Source of the DNA: Haemonchus contortus
Taxonomy: Eukaryota > Nematoda > Chromadorea > Rhabditida > Trichostrongylidae
Length of the DNA: 64,000 nucleotides
Assembly: GCA_000469685.2 (NCBI GenBank)
Contig: LS997567.1
Coordinates: 23,586,426-23,650,425, forward strand
Direction: 5' to 3'
Shown here: piece by piece, positions 22,011-34,878 of the stretch
Layout: the number at the start of each line of letters is the position of its first letter
Numbering within the stretch: position 1 is the stretch's first letter
Notes under the pieces: model-generated
Told to the model about the DNA's origin: nothing
The model's input: only the letters and a program-made list of their open reading frames with translations
Database searches by the model: none
Made by a program: the position numbers and the translations under genes

Positions 22011-23840
22011 AACACACTTATTACATCAGAGGCAAATCTTTAGTCTTTGGTTGAACGGATGACAGATCCGAGCGGCCTACAAATTAAAAAATTGATCCCC
22101 GCCAAAATGCTATGATGAAAAAACAATCATCGTCGTGTATTAACCGTCAGGAGCTCTACCTACTAGGATTTCCTATTCGGTATTACTGCAAGCTCGCCTT
22201 ATGTTGGACCTATTTTGGTATAAAGCTCCCGGTACCTGATCCCTTCAACATGAAAACACTCGGGAAGCTCGAGGGCATGTGAAGCAGCTTTGATTCGAAA
22301 CTAAAGGCAAAAGTCCTTAAATTCGCCAATTATAAACGAATCCACTTTTCTGCTGCCCGAAACAATTAAGATGAAGAATGATCTTTCACAGTCCCACAAA
22401 CATGATGAGGTTAGCTTGAATCCAGATGATTTCTGGATTCGAAGAATCCCAAAAGAGATTAGAAATTACAGATCAAAGAGATAAAAGTATTAAAGCGACA
22501 GTTTGAAAAATTAAACTGGTAAAAGTTAAATAAATTGTAGGCACCACACCCTCGCCCATAGGATGGTTCGACTGATACAAAAAATGTGAAGAAAGTCGAG
22601 TACTGCTTGAATCCACAAATGTTTCGTTTTCAGAATGCTCACTTCTACTTATTATTTCATTTCTCGCTTCCATAAGAAAGATAAGAAAGGTTAAATCTTT
22701 CTCCGCTGTGATATTTTTGCCCATCTTGTACATTTTCCATTCTTCTTTTTTTAGTTAAATCTATAATTCTAGAAGAAACAGCTTCGATGTCGTTATTCTC
22801 ATCGAAGTTGTTTTTCAAAAGTTCACCACAAGGTTATTTACCTGCAAAATCTAGAAGTTGAAACTTGAGAAATTTGTTAATCCCTTTCTATGAGATTAGG
22901 CAGAATATTGCAAGACTGACCAGTCTGAGCGCCTGATATGGTTGCAGGCGATAAAATGCTTTTAACTGTAGACCTTGGAATAGAAGAAAAGATTCCACAG
23001 GTGTAGTTCATGAGTCTCGAAGCGCTTGGAAGAAGCTTGTCAAACGGAAGGAATTTTAGGACACCCAAATCAGCGAAGAATACGCAGGGGCCCAAACTCC
23101 AGTTATGCTCTTCACGCTCGCTAATTACTGACAATTATGTTCAAACACATAGTTTCGAAAAGTTGGAATCCAACAGCTCCAATATAACAGGAAAGCAACG
23201 CCAAGTTTCAAGAAGCCGATCATTGCCCTTCAGATTGATCGCACTCCTTGTTGAGAACGAAAGAGTCGGTTCAAAACCAGTCGCTCAATTTGTTCAAATA
23301 CACATAAATGAACCACCCAGTAGGTAGGTATCGAGCGGGACTATTTTGCGATTTTGCTGACACAACCCACGGCATGGAGACATACCTATGAAAAGTCTTT
23401 CTCAGGAATACTATTGAATTGAAAGTGCAGAAATCATACATGGGCTACGTTAATGATAATGATTATCTATCAAACTATAGATAATCGATTCTTCATGTAC
23501 AGGCTGGTCGCAGTTCCGAATATTCATCAATTATAAGACATACAAATGCGAAAAATCTATATCTTTTCACCGCTGCGCTCCAAGCGGCAATGCCCTTCCA
23601 GGATTGGCTTTCGATCCTGACCTTACCCCATGAGAGCGGTTGAACACGAACAATGCAGTGGTGGCGGAGGATCGCGATAACTGCGCAAGAGTGCAGAAGT
23701 GCAAATATATATGTAGGTGCACCAACAAACAATCGTAGATGAGTTTCTACCTTTTGCCTCGAATTTTAGCAATCTGTAAACCAGAAACAAACCGAACGGG
23801 TCTACATACATGGTTCCATAATACATCCTACTTATGTAAT
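22011..23840. other. No recognised feature
   Basis: AT-rich sequence with no clear gene, element terminus or tandem repeat. Short open frames only. Confidence 0.4.
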
Positions 23841-24890
23841 CTATGTGTCTGGTGTTTGTGTGTGGTATGTGGTATGTGTGTGGTGTGTGGTCTGGCAGGA
23901 TGGAAACACTCCAGGTGGGGGTAGGACCGGACTCCGCCCACAGGAGCCGGGGTTAGCGCGAAATAAATGTGCGATCGGAAACTAATAATTCCTGTTCCCG
24001 TGGACCTAGAGCAATCAAATTTGGAAGAGTACAGGTGGAGGATTGGGCACTGATGATTGGTGCTAGGACTTTCCCTAAAGTGGGTAGGGCGCGCGTGAAA
24101 ATTGACAATGTCGACACAGGGTATTCAAAATTGATAGGTTTGCAGGCGGCAGAAAGGGAACACTGAAGATAGGTGATATGCATAGAATCCGCCTATAGGA
24201 TGGGGGGGGGGGGGGTGTGAGCGAAAATTATTTATTTGGAACTAGAGCGCTAAAGGTTGGCATGAGTTTGCGTGGGAAGATGGGAACATTTAGGTAATAC
24301 CATATAGGTGGCAATACCAGATCCTGCCCACAGAGGGCGGAGAGTAGGCGAAGATTGTTCATTCGAACCTGGGGTGTTCAAATTTGGTAGGGGGTGCATG
24401 TGGTAGGATGGATATGCTGATGAGTGGTGGTAAGAATTGCCTACGCCCTTAAGAGGCGGGGCGTGAGAGAAATTTATTAGTTTGGACGCAGGGCGTTCGA
24501 ATTTGGCACGAGCACAGGCGGAAGGATTACGACACAGGACAGGACATGTTAAGTATGAGAAAGTGAGGGAACTTGATCCCGCTCGAAGGGTCGTATGGGT
24601 TACGGGGAGGGGAGCGTTGGGCATGTGCGAAATGGGCGTAACTTGAGCGAAAATATGAGGTAAGGCCGAAGAGGGGAATGAACCATGTTACTCGCACACA
24701 CAGTATTTGAGCGGGACTTCGCTCATGGCGGGAAGGGCGGCACGAAGTGCGTCCGTATGCGTGTTTCGCTGGAAATCAATAGCTCCTATCCTCTTGGACC
24801 AGAGCTTCAACCTTGGGAGAATACAGGTGGCGGGTCATCTTCAACTCAAGGAGAAGAGCTCGACGTCAGCCGGGCGATCGTATGATTCAA
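23841..24890 (+). repeat. G-rich module array, subfamily B
   Basis: A GT-rich start (23850-23895) is followed by several diverged units. Each contains a GCGAAA box, an ATTCAT/AATTCC-like block, a TTCAAATTTGGTAGG-like block, a short ACAGGTGG or GCAGGCGG block and a GGATGGGAACA-like block. Clear units start near 23960, 24080, 24220, 24340, 24470 and 24600. A run of 15 G lies near 24202-24216. The array ends near TCCTTACTATATATAA at 24893. It is non-coding, and the open frames are short. Confidence 0.6.
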
Positions 24891-24909
24891 TTATTCCTTA
24901 CTATATATA

Positions 24910-26085
24910 ATTAATAATAATAAGAAAAATTTGCATGAGAAAAATGGTTGCGCATACCTCATTGATATTTTTATAAGTCCTGATGAGATCACATGTTAAT
25001 TTTCTGAGCGGAGCTTCAGCATGACCACGATTGATGTTCTCCGTAGCTGCTCGGCTACCATCAGATGCGGCTGAATTGTTACACGAATGAAGAGAACGAC
25101 ATCATTAGTGATGGTAGGAAAACATGGTGCAAAAGATCGTGCGTTACCACTTCAGGGAATGGAAGTATATAATCTCATTATCCAGGTGGGTCTCGCAACG
25201 CCTTAACAATTATGAAACTGTTCCACCATAGAAGGGGAGTCACGGGACTGTAGATGTCTTGCTTTTTGCCGCACGCGGTCTAACGATGAATGGTCCGGAC
25301 GCATTTGCAGGCGCCTGCCTTTATGCAAGATTAAGTTCCAACGAGGTGACCAACGACGGCACACAGGATATTATAATGAGGGCAGGGATAGGGAGGCGTA
25401 CAACACACTGCTGCCACTTCAACGCATCGGTGCTTTTTCGTAAACATACTAACCGATTAACGTACAATATACACTGCGAAATCGATCAAGTAAGGACACC
25501 GGTGGCTAGGCACTGTAAGTACCTGAGGTGCGCCACTACCGTATTCCATAGCTTAGCTTATTCATTTGTTCATAAGCCGTATTAATGTCCCTCGTATCGC
25601 ACATTAATTATCCCAGATTCTCCTAAAGCAAGGGACTGTCATCTGTTTCCACACCTGAAAAATTACCGGACGAGTCCTGATGGCAGCTAACTAGCTCTGC
25701 GCGGTAACTGCCAAGTTGTTGCGAGACGCTTATCGTAGAACCAAGCTCCAATTTATCACGTTCTACATTCTCATCAGAGTCTAGACCAGTCATCCAACCA
25801 AATCAGCAGAAAAATGGAAACGCTGCTGAAACGATAGTGTAGAGACGCATTCTGTACAACCATGAGCACAACCGAGGCAAGAACGATACGCCCGTGTAAT
25901 TTTTTTCTGTAGTTTCTGGAAGTGTCACTATAAGGGGCACCTGAATTCAAAGAAGTACTAAACAGGTACTTTTTTGAAACAAACTATCGCTTTTTGTACT
26001 CAGTTAGCTACCGTCGTCACCTCTTCTATTCAACAACTATGACTCAGACTTTTTTGTAATTATTCTAATATTTCTCGACATTGAA
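24910..26085. other. No recognised feature
   Basis: No conserved domain or element end was found. The open frame 25259-25585 has no recognisable motif. Confidence 0.4.
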
Positions 26086-26088
26086 CGT

Positions 26089-27160
26089 TTGCAATTCAAA
26101 TGTTGTTTGATTTATTCCGCTTATTGTGCTAGCGGACATGCAACAATGTTACCCTGTAAATCTGTGAGCAGAAGGCTTTCGACCGAGTCTCTCATGAACT
26201 CTGGTCTTAAAGCTTGCTCATGTGGGTATTCATCCACGGATAGTTGCTTGGACAAAAACTTTCTAGAGAATCGCAAAATCCAAGTGATACTCAATGGCAA
26301 TCTATCCTTAGTCCGAGATGCTCCCTCTGGTGTTCCCAGAGAGGTGTTTTATCTCCTCTTCTCTTTGTTGTTTATGTGTATGACTTGCCTGCAGTCCGAC
26401 GACATCAAATTATATTCTAGAATTCAAAATGGTGGAAGTTACTTGTGAATGCAATCCGCTTTGCATGCTGATTCTCAATGATCTCGAGATTGGTGCCTTT
26501 CTCTCTCACTCTAGAAAAAACTAATGCTCTTCATCTTGGTGACAATAATCGTCGATCTGATTATCGCTTGTCAGGTGTCGTCATTAAGAAGGTGGATTCC
26601 GTGAGGGATCTAGGATTCATTGTGGACAGCAAGCTCTCGTTCGATGAGCATCGTAGAAGCACTGCTAATAGAGCGGAACAACGCCTTTTTCGTCTCTTCA
26701 AATCCCTGTGCTCGAAGGATTCGCAGCTTCTTATTTTGGCATACAAAACTTATGTTAGACCTATGCTCAAATATGGAGCGTGTGTGTTCTCTCCCAGTAA
26801 GAAAGCCTTGGTAGATCGAATTGAAAGAATCCAAAATAGTTTCACAAGGAACACACACACAAACACACACACACACACAAACACAAACACACACAAACAC
26901 ACACACACAAACACACACAAACATACACATACAAACACACACAAACACACACACAAACACACACATACAAACACACACGCACACAAACACACACACACAA
27001 ACACACCAACAGACGCACTTAGCCGATTATATAAGTAGGATTGTGCAATCACGACCGCTATTCAGCAATTCTCTATGTCAAGCGGGGAGTCTAGAATTGG
27101 AGATAACAGGCAATGTACGATGGCGTTTCCAACTCCGCTTTAGCTTTTGAAAAACAGAAA
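26089..27160 (+). pseudogene. CR1-like LINE reverse transcriptase relic
   Basis: The plus strand shows RT pieces: a RKIQVILNGNLS block, APSGVPR (template grip), LLFMCMTCL and DDIKLYSRI. After a shift come KTNALHLGDNN, VIKKVDSVRDLGFIVDSKLS, AYKTYVRPMLKYGACVFSPS and VDRIERIQNSFTR. These are the post-palm blocks of CR1/jockey-group LINEs. A large CA-rich microsatellite splits the C-terminal part; beyond it the tail is faintly readable. The N-terminal half and endonuclease are missing. Confidence 0.75.
26850..27006 (+). repeat. (AC)n microsatellite interrupted by CAAAC
   Basis: About 157 bases of alternating ACAC runs and AAACAC variants expand within the coding region of the LINE relic, right after NSFTR. 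Long open frames through it are low complexity and not genes. Confidence 0.95.
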
Positions 27161-27740
27161 ACGAAATGTTCTATCTTCGCTTCTTGCTTTGACAACTGCT
27201 TCAGTTACAGTTTGTGATTCACCTACCAAAGGAAAAAAACGGGATGGGCCAGTTTTACTCACCGTAAAGGGATCCACCCTAAACATTTCAAGACTATCCC
27301 CTGCTTCACACTAATTGCATTAATAGAGCGAAAGGCAGGGTCTTGATTAACCAAAGAACAACTTCCAACCAAGATATTTGAAAATACAGTTAAGCGACAA
27401 CAGTTCCCTGTCGTGAGAGAAAAACTGAGCGACACAACTCATGCCTGGTTGTAGATCGTTTTGTATTCCCATTCGAGAAAGTCACGATGGTGAGTATTGT
27501 GAAATGTCACGTGGGTGCGGTGAGCAACACTTTATGATATAAGCACTTACTGATACGATTTATATCGATCCGCCATACGATACGGACAATTTTGTGACGT
27601 GATTGACACAGAAACATAACTTCTCCCCTTTTTTTCACAAGATGGACCTAATTTGGCCTCGGTTCTTTCCAATTTTACCGTCAGTCAACCCTTCAGAAAA
27701 TAGAGGAAGTACGGTATTAAAGCTTATACAATGGGTTCAT
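27161..27740. other. No recognised feature
   Basis: No motif, repeat or element end was recognised. Confidence 0.35.
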
Positions 27741-28650
27741 CAGCTGAAATCGGGCAGTGTTTGTGTGCATATGTGTGTCGGGGTGTATCGGTGAGTGCGT
27801 AGGTTCTTACCTGCGCCGGGAAGGGAGGCCTGCACGGGTTGTTTCTTTAGACTAGGAAGTTCAAATTGGAAGGAACACAGGCAACTGTATGAGAACAATA
27901 ATGGTATAACAGCAGGATCAAGAGCAGTCTTGAAATGAGCTTTTTCGATAAGTAATATTACGCAGCCAAGTTGGTCTCCCCATTACTGTACATAACGCGC
28001 TTAGGGTGTCTGTTGATTTGTCTGTGTGCTGTGGGTGTTTGACCGGAAATTCATAACCCTTGTTCCCGCGATCTTTGAGCGTTCAAATTTGATAGGAATA
28101 CAAGCGGCATGACGGGAACACTTATGGACGTGGCGAAACTGAACTCCACTTACAGGGAGTGGGTTTGCGCGAAATGTTTGACCGTGAATTCATACCTTCT
28201 CGACCTAGACCGGTTAAATTTGGTAGGAGTACAGGAGGAACCCTGTTTAAAGGGCGTAGGAAGTGCCAGAGCAGGACTCCACTCGGGGTAGGGGTGGAGG
28301 GCGGAGGTTGCTGGAGGAGATGGAGGAGAGCGGAACGTGTGTAAAATGAGTGCAGTATGAGTAAAAAAACTGCGTCAAATTGAAAAAAGTGGGAATGAAC
28401 CGGCTACAAACAGAACTTAAGCAGGATGCCGCTCATGGCGGGCGAGGAACGCACGAGGAGGGTGAGAAGGTGCGTATGTGTGTTGGAAATCATTCCGCGC
28501 TGTTCTCGTGGTCCAGGGCGTCCAAATATGAAAGGGGCGTAGACGACGGGCCTGACTTAAAACAAAAAGCTGGGTCAGCCGGGCAATCGGGAGCTTTAAC
28601 AAGTAAGTGGAACGTAGCGGAGAACTTTGCGCATACGCGGTAAAACGCTT
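27741..28650 (+). repeat. G-rich module array, subfamily B, second plus-strand copy
   Basis: A GT-rich start (27755-27800) is followed by units matching 23841-24890: TTTGACCGGAAATTCATAAC near 28038, GTTCAAATTTGATAGGAATA near 28079, TTTGACCGTGAATTCATACC near 28170 and TTAAATTTGGTAGGAGTACA near 28214. The end also matches: CCGCTCATGGCGGG (28430) and GTCAGCCGGGC (28576) parallel 24722 and 24865. Confidence 0.65.
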
Positions 28651-30100
28651 CAAGCGGTAAGGCTGTAATACTTCAAAGTCTCGATAGTCGCATTTGTATG
28701 GACAGGCAAATCTCCCCTGTGTGTGCTGCGAGATCGGAAATGGAGGATCGGTTCGTTTCGCCTAGCCTTTTAAATTCAAATCCGGTACAGTGCCCAGCAA
28801 CCCTTGTCGCTCGCCCACATTTTCATTTGTACACAATTACGTCCAATATTCAAGAACTTCTGCCTATTCGCCTTTTGACCATATAAGTCAGGTACCATTT
28901 GCAGCTGTTTATTTATGAACGAGCTGTTTTCGAGATGTATTTATGGTTCCATTCCATTTAAATATTACCTCCTGGTGTGAAGTTCATTGACCGAATTTTG
29001 AGAAGTAGAGCAAAACTGCTAAGACCATGACCTTGACGTTGAGTGGTTGCGGGAGTCTAAGCGGTTAAACGAGAAGCGACTGGATGAACTTCTCAGTCTC
29101 ACTGATATGTATGACCTTGCCTTCTAAACAAAAACTTGCCCACCATGTTTTCTGAAGTTGAAGTGTGATAGCATCAAGATAAGGTGAAGATACCACTGTA
29201 TGAAGCCGTGAAAACTATGCACTAGCGCAGCCGAAAAATAAGTATACAGAAAGAAGTATTAAACCTTTTCATCATTAATAAAAAATGGAAAGTTTATAGC
29301 ACTTTAGATTCTACAAACCACTACAACGTCCATTTCGAAGTAACGATGGTAGGGTTGAGTTCTCCCAGAAATTAACTTGTAAAGAATCAGAGTAACCATT
29401 GGGACGCACACATACCTTCCCTTCTAGAAACTGAGAAAAACTAGCGTATGTATAAAAATTAGCAGTCTACGACGGACACTGCTCGCTTGCAGCGGCGCCT
29501 CCCTGCCTCGCATACGTAACGATAAGATGAATTCTTCTTTTCCATTTTTTTTCTGTTTTCCCCGTCTGCTTCGAATTTTGGCATTATCTTGCCCGCATCG
29601 TTGCCTTAGGTCTACCCGTTATTACACGGTTCTGCTCATTTTTTTTCGCTTAGTCTCTCTAACTTTGGTTGCGTATCTTATATTAATCCATTCTTTTTCC
29701 ATTCCATAAAAAAAAACACCCGTCTATTTTGCCGGCTCCACGTCGCCCAATTGATGTAGTTGCTTCGAAGGGGCAAGATATGCCAACCAAGACATCGAGT
29801 GCTACTCAGAATGTCGCTAATGTCTGTTTATACATCGTAATGCGACTTCTACAGTATGCCTACGTCCGAATTGCTGAATGCTATTCAGGAGAGGAACAAA
29901 GAGCCTGTAATTGATTAAATGGTTTGGACCCTGGTTTCTAAAATACCAATGGTAATCGCAGACGGCGAGAAACAGCTTGACCTTGAGAAGGTGAGTCAAG
30001 TTTTCGATATGCTGGAACTTTAGCGTAGACCGGTAGAGATCTACCGTATGGGGAGGATAAATACGTCGCGTCCTACACTTGTGGAAGTAGACTTACCTTC
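28651..30100. other. No recognised feature
   Basis: Small plus-strand open frames at 29527-29709 and 29729-29914 show no domain. The second could be upstream LINE sequence, but there is no support for that. Confidence 0.35.
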
Positions 30101-30102
30101 CC

Positions 30103-32560
30103 GTGCACATTGGATCACTGCATTGTCTAATGCGCATAAATTGCGTAGGTCATTACTTTCGCAACCCATTAATTCTATGCGTCAGGGAAACGCCTCGCAG
30201 ATCTCGGACAACCCACCGATTTGAGCGCTTCTTATTTAGCTCCCACAGTTTGATGAACAAGAATGATCACCTCCACATTTTTCTTGCCTCATATTCACAC
30301 CATCTCATGCCCCACTACGTGCTGTTTTATGCATTGAATGTTTGTGTTTTGTTCCGACTCGTCCCCTCAAATTAATTTTGGTGAATCGTCCCCCGGGATC
30401 CTCTGCTGCGGATGATGAGAAATTAATAGAGATCCTTTTTGAGCTTTCCTTATCCGAAAGTTACTTGATGATTTTGGGTGACTTCAACTTGAATATCGAT
30501 TGGAGTGCTGGCGTCGCCAGAAATGCTACTGCTACAATGTTCCTTAACATCTTCAGTAGCTGCTTACTCAACACGTGCCTCGACCTACCCGAAGTGGTGC
30601 CAACGTGTACGCACATTATACGACCATCATGTTATCGTTTCAACCTTTAGCGTTCGTACACCATGAATCAGCGTTCTTTCTCCTGACTATAAGAAAACCA
30701 ACTTCAGGGGACTAACTCTTTACCTGTCTAACATAGATTTTGGATTTCGTTTGAAGGGTATCGCACGGTTGCTGAACTTTACGAAAGGTTTTGCCGTGAT
30801 CCATATCGAGGTCTAGCGATGTTTGTGCCTTTTCACTACAGTTCGTGTACTGAACCACGATATCCCAAACATACTCTTGCTGCCTCAAGAAACGCGACTT
30901 TTTAATGAATCTCATAAAACCTTGCTGAAGTCTCACTGTAAAAGAGTGTCTAGAGTTGGACCACTATCTCAAGAGGTACTTGGCTTATAGAGAAAGACGT
31001 GCAGCAACTGCTGTTAATCAATAGTCGAATTTTGCCCTCTTCACGAAAAAATTAGAAGCAGTTAACAGATCACCCGCGCTTAAAGACGATACTGGTAATC
31101 AATACTCCAAAAATGAGGATAAAGCAGAAGCACCGCCAAAATTCTTGCCCCGGTCTTCACTACTCACACTGAATTCGTACCCCGCCGTGCGGCAGATTAT
31201 TGGCAATATGCATCCACACGTGGCTGAATGACATTTCAGCTCGAAGGATGTTTTAATAACTCTGAAGTCGCTCGAGGTGTCCATTTCCGCTACATTTGAT
31301 GAAATTCTTCAAATCGGTTACAAGAAGTGTGCTTCTGTTCTCTACGAACCCCTTACAATGATTTACAACGCCTCGTTGCTGCTTGCTTAAGCTCCGAATT
31401 ATTTTTTAAAAAGCTGTTATTGCAGCCATTCCTATGAATAAAGAAGAATACATGCTGTCGTCTTACAGGTCGATCAGTATTACGTCTACGCCAGCGAAGG
31501 TTATGGAGAAGCTCTCTGGGGACAAGCTCCTGGATTGGCTTTCTTCAAGGAAACTTGTACCTGCTGAGCAGCACGGTTTCATTAGTGATGCCTCGACAAT
31601 AACTCAGCTCTCAGATTTTCTGTTTGACTGGAATCTGGCCGTCAATGATGGCAATCGCGTGGATGTCATTTATTTCGATCTGTTGAAAGCTTTAAATAAA
31701 GTCAATAATGAGAGGCTACCTATTGAGCTATCTTCATTCGGAATAAATGGCGCACACCTAGCACGGTTTCAAGCGTATTCGTTTGAAAGAAAAATGTGGG
31801 TTAAGGTTGAGAACTCTTTACCAAAATGCTTTCCATGTACGAGCGACGTTCCGCTAGGAGGCGTTTTGTCACCCTGCTGTTTCAGATTTATACATGCGAT
31901 ATGCCTGGGTTACTACGTATACACTCTTCCATCAAGGTACGGATGTACACGGATGACATTAAGATCTATGGAGTTTATGATGACAATAGCAGAGCGGCAG
32001 AGCACCAGGCGCTTACTACCTCCATTTCACGGATGATGTACTGGGTGGTAGTAACCGACATACCCGCCAACCTTACCAAAACCACAGTTCTGCACATTGG
32101 TCACGCTCCACGTAGCACGTACACGTTCAATGAAAATCCTCCTGACACAACGAATGAGGTCCGAGATCTGGGCATGTATTTAAAGATGTGTTCTGAAGTT
32201 TGATGCGCATATTGATTCGATAGTCAAGAAAGCCTTTGCAACCCTCTTTGTTATCTTCAGCAATATATAGTACTTTGCTGTGACGCCTCCGTTTATCTTA
32301 AATTGTATTAGGCGCACGTGATACAGATTCTTGAGTACGGAACACAACTGTGGAGTCCGTCTTCTAAGAAACTACAAGTTGAACTTGAACGAGTTCATGC
32401 CAATGGATGGAAAAGCTACTATTCAGTACACTGGAAGCTCCCTCTGCGTCTGTTTTCCGAGGTAGACCGAGGTAGACTGAAAAATAAAGATCTTCTTTTT
32501 AATCTCAATATTGCAGATTCTTAAACTCGTTTGTGTCCCGACTGCATTAATCTTCCGTTT
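30103..32560 (+). pseudogene. CR1-like LINE, endonuclease and reverse transcriptase, degenerate
   Basis: From about 30340 the plus strand encodes an AP-endonuclease piece with ESYLMILGDFNLNIDWS, the conserved metal/phosphate-binding strand. After a poorly readable linker, 31434-31840 is RT: YRSISITSTPAKVMEKL, LVPAEQHGFISDAST and DVIYFDLLKALNKV. Here the usual DLSKAFD motif is altered: the second residue expected as D is N. Near 31840 the frame shifts, and MYTDDIKIYG holds the catalytic DD. EVRDLGMYL and EYGTQLWSPSSKKL follow in further frames. Several frameshifts make it inactive. Open stretches at 30103-30340 may be its 5' part. Confidence 0.82.
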
Positions 32561-33090
32561 CAACATTCGCCGTGGGATCAGTTGCTTGCGCAGTGGGTTC
32601 TTCGACTGCATGTGACTGCTGCGAGAAGTATTGTCGATGTTTCGCTGGGCGTACAAGTTTTTGATGCCCGTTCCTACCTGAATGGACCAGCCAGCCTAGA
32701 GGACTAAATGATGTATCTACTGTTGTTGCATCTGTCTTCCTGTTGTTTCGCTTTATTCTCCTTCGTCTCGACCTAATCCTCATGCAATAGGACAATGCGT
32801 AGCTCATGCAAGAAAATTCATAAGTTCTTCTCAATTTTGTCCGTAGTAAGCATCCGACTCTTTACTTTTGTTTTTTTTTCCGCAGTCTCTTATGTACTAA
32901 CAATACCGCTTAACCCTTGTAGGTTTGCCGTAGAGTTCGGACATCTCCCCTGGCTCGTGGCCACGAGCATGCTTTCGAGTCGTACTGTTTCATTTCAGCA
33001 AGGGTTTGTTAAAAAATCCATGTTCGACTCTCGATAAATCTTGACATAGTTTTGCATTAATTTTATAAGATTTTACTTTTGAAGTTCTTA
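32561..33090. other. No recognised feature
   Basis: The first 150 bases may be the LINE tail. The rest has no recognised structure up to the Penelope-like element. Confidence 0.35.
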
Positions 33091-33130
33091 CCAACTTACT
33101 TTCCGGCGTTATCGCCTTCCTCAGAGTTGG
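33091..33130 (-). ncRNA. Hammerhead-ribozyme-like motif in the Penelope-like element
   Basis: The 40 bases read on the minus strand have, in order: CCAACT; CTGAGGA (core box 1, CUGANGA); a stem GGCG-ATAA-CGCC; GAAA (core box 2); GTA (cleavage-type triplet); and AGTTGG, the exact complement of the first six bases. This is the type I hammerhead order with helix III reduced to nothing. An A-G pair stands where the first stem II pair should be. Penelope-like elements are known to carry hammerheads with very short helix III. Confidence 0.5.
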
Positions 33131-33359
33131 AAACCTAAAGAAAATCGCTATCCATGCCTCACTCAACAATTCAACTTCAAAAACCGGTTCCCTAAACCTA
33201 ATGAATACAAATGGGCATGATAACCCTCAAAACATTTAACCCACCTTCAACAACAACCGCTCCTTTAGACGACCGCCGCTTAACTGACCCATAGGGACTC
33301 GGCGTAGCTTTAGATGATATGCCCTATCCCTCCCGCCGTGATACCGAAGGCATATAAAA

Positions 33360-33930
33360 CCCACAGAAGTCAGAGAGGCACCAGTTCACTAGCTACGGCT
33401 GGGCACTCGTCCTTCCTATTCATTTTTGGAGACCTAGCGTTGATGAAAAATACTTCGGGTGTTTTGCGCTCCGAAATGAGGGGTTCTCGCAACAGAATCC
33501 TAACTGTAATTCCGAATACAGCACCTTTATGGGACTCTACTCGGTGAGCACCCAAGGGGGTCTCCACCCTTGCTCGATTTAAACCCTCCAGAGGTTCCTT
33601 GACCCTGACGCACAGAGGTCGCCCAGTCCCCCTACATATTCTTCCTCGCATAGATTGCATGTGATCAGATAGATCACGCCTGGTGTCATGCAATGACCCT
33701 CCTGTCCATTATGGCAGATGACGCAATTGGGAGTCAGGCAAATTTGATCGTAGCAGCGATTTTGAACCAGCCGCCGCTTAAGATTTTCAGGTGGGATCTC
33801 GACCACACGTACCATGTCCTTTAGGCCACACCTGTGCAGCGCCATTCTTATTTCACAGCTCACGGCATTACTAATATAAGGGATACAGAACGCTACTTTA
33901 TCCAAACTATCGTCGACGGGACCACGTTGA
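33360..33930 (-). pseudogene. Penelope-like element: connector and GIY-YIG endonuclease
   Basis: Minus-strand segments in two frames, joined by a frameshift near 33640. The first (33579-33905) reads VAFCIPYISNAVSCEIRMAL, VVEIPPENLKRRLVQNR and a cysteine-rich CVICHNGQEGHC, then GVIYLITCNLCEEEYVG, the GIY-YIG start. The second (33370-33693) continues GRPLCVRVKEPLEGL, TPLGAHR, LISERKTPEVFFINARSP and KMNRKDECPA. The catalytic arginine (RVKE) and glutamate (KTPE) are visible. This is the C-terminal endonuclease of a Penelope-like retroelement. The RT domain expected at higher coordinates is not recognisable, so it is 5' truncated or decayed. Confidence 0.85.
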
Positions 33931-34570
33931 TCCTTTTATATGATCCATTACTGTTTTTAGGAGCTAGAAGGTAACCATTGGAGAGTGCGATCGTACTTGC
34001 AAACTCCGTAGGTTTTATTTAAGCTCTATCTCAAAAGCTCCATTTGGCCCTCGTCCTTGCACATTCATTCACTTGGTCACTCAGGTATTCCTGCGTTTCA
34101 TTTTCGTCCGACAAAGTCAACAAGTGCTCTCTTGAATACTTGGGCCTAGGTCTTACGCCCTGGGTTCGCATTTAGGTCAAAAAGTTACCTACTTGTCCCG
34201 CCCGGGAACGGCTACGGTCGGTTGCGTTGCCTAGGCTAACTTGTCTCTTTACTATACCATGCATAGACTGCCTTTTGAGAGATCCTTGGACGTAAGGTGG
34301 CACTCTTAATCCTGCATGTATTCATGAGTGACTGAAAGTGGTTATTGGTATGGGCCAATTTGACACGAATTTCGGTCTTCTATGTAAGTAGCGACTCGTT
34401 TCGCTTCAGCTTTAAACCTTCCAGTCAGGGTGATGCAGTCTACTTGTGGTATTCTCTTTTCTTCACTTTGTATTAAGCTTCTTCATTACTGTTCGCTTTA
34501 GTTTATTCTTCTCCCTGCTTGTGTTTTACTGACTTTGGTTCTGTCTATGCGCACCAGGAGTGCACTTTTA
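33931..34570. other. Possible decayed 5' part of the Penelope-like element
   Basis: No RT motif was identified. One minus-strand frame near 34080-34150 reads EYSREHLLTLSDENETQEY, which could be element-derived, but nothing confirms it. Confidence 0.25.
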
Positions 34571-34574
34571 GTAA

Positions 34575-34730
34575 TTAAATAAATATGTCAATGAATTCAC
34601 CCTCACAGACGAGTCTAGTACCAATGAACCGACCCCGGAGGGATAGAAGGCTTGGAATCGATCAGGGATTCGAACGCGTGACCGTGCGTGTGGGATAGTG
34701 CGCCACTTGCCACTACACCACCTCCGCCCA
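34575..34730 (-). mobile_element. tRNA-derived SINE, copy 2
   Basis: On the minus strand, GAGGTGGTGTAGTGGCAAGT (A box) and GCGTTCGAATCCC (B box) correspond to copy 1 at 17505. The conserved body continues with CCTTCTATCCCTCCGGGGTC and ACTAGACTCGTCTG. It stops earlier than copy 1 and ends in an AT-rich stretch at 34560-34580. Confidence 0.75.
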
Positions 34731-34878
34731 CTACATATTATGAGATGGACGAAATAGTAGTTCTGCATTCTGGTCCTCTGCAAGTAATCTGTCATATGGC
34801 ACACAGAAACCTAGAAGTTCGCAGAAGTTTCTATCTTCGTGATAAAGGTAAGAGAGGGTGAAGATCTTTACGGACTTA

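Noticed and set aside
24893..24910. Third Helitron-like 5' start (TCCTTACTATATATAA)
   Set aside because: It is preceded by T rather than A, and the following AT-rich sequence does not match the other two copies.
26821..27150. Long open frames on both strands through the CA-rich tract, looking like Thr/His- or Cys/Val-rich proteins
   Set aside because: Dinucleotide repeats lack stops in several frames; the peptides are low complexity and sit in a dead LINE.
30712..30936. Minus-strand open frame opposite the CR1-like LINE linker
   Set aside because: No recognisable motif and antisense to the LINE; treated as chance.
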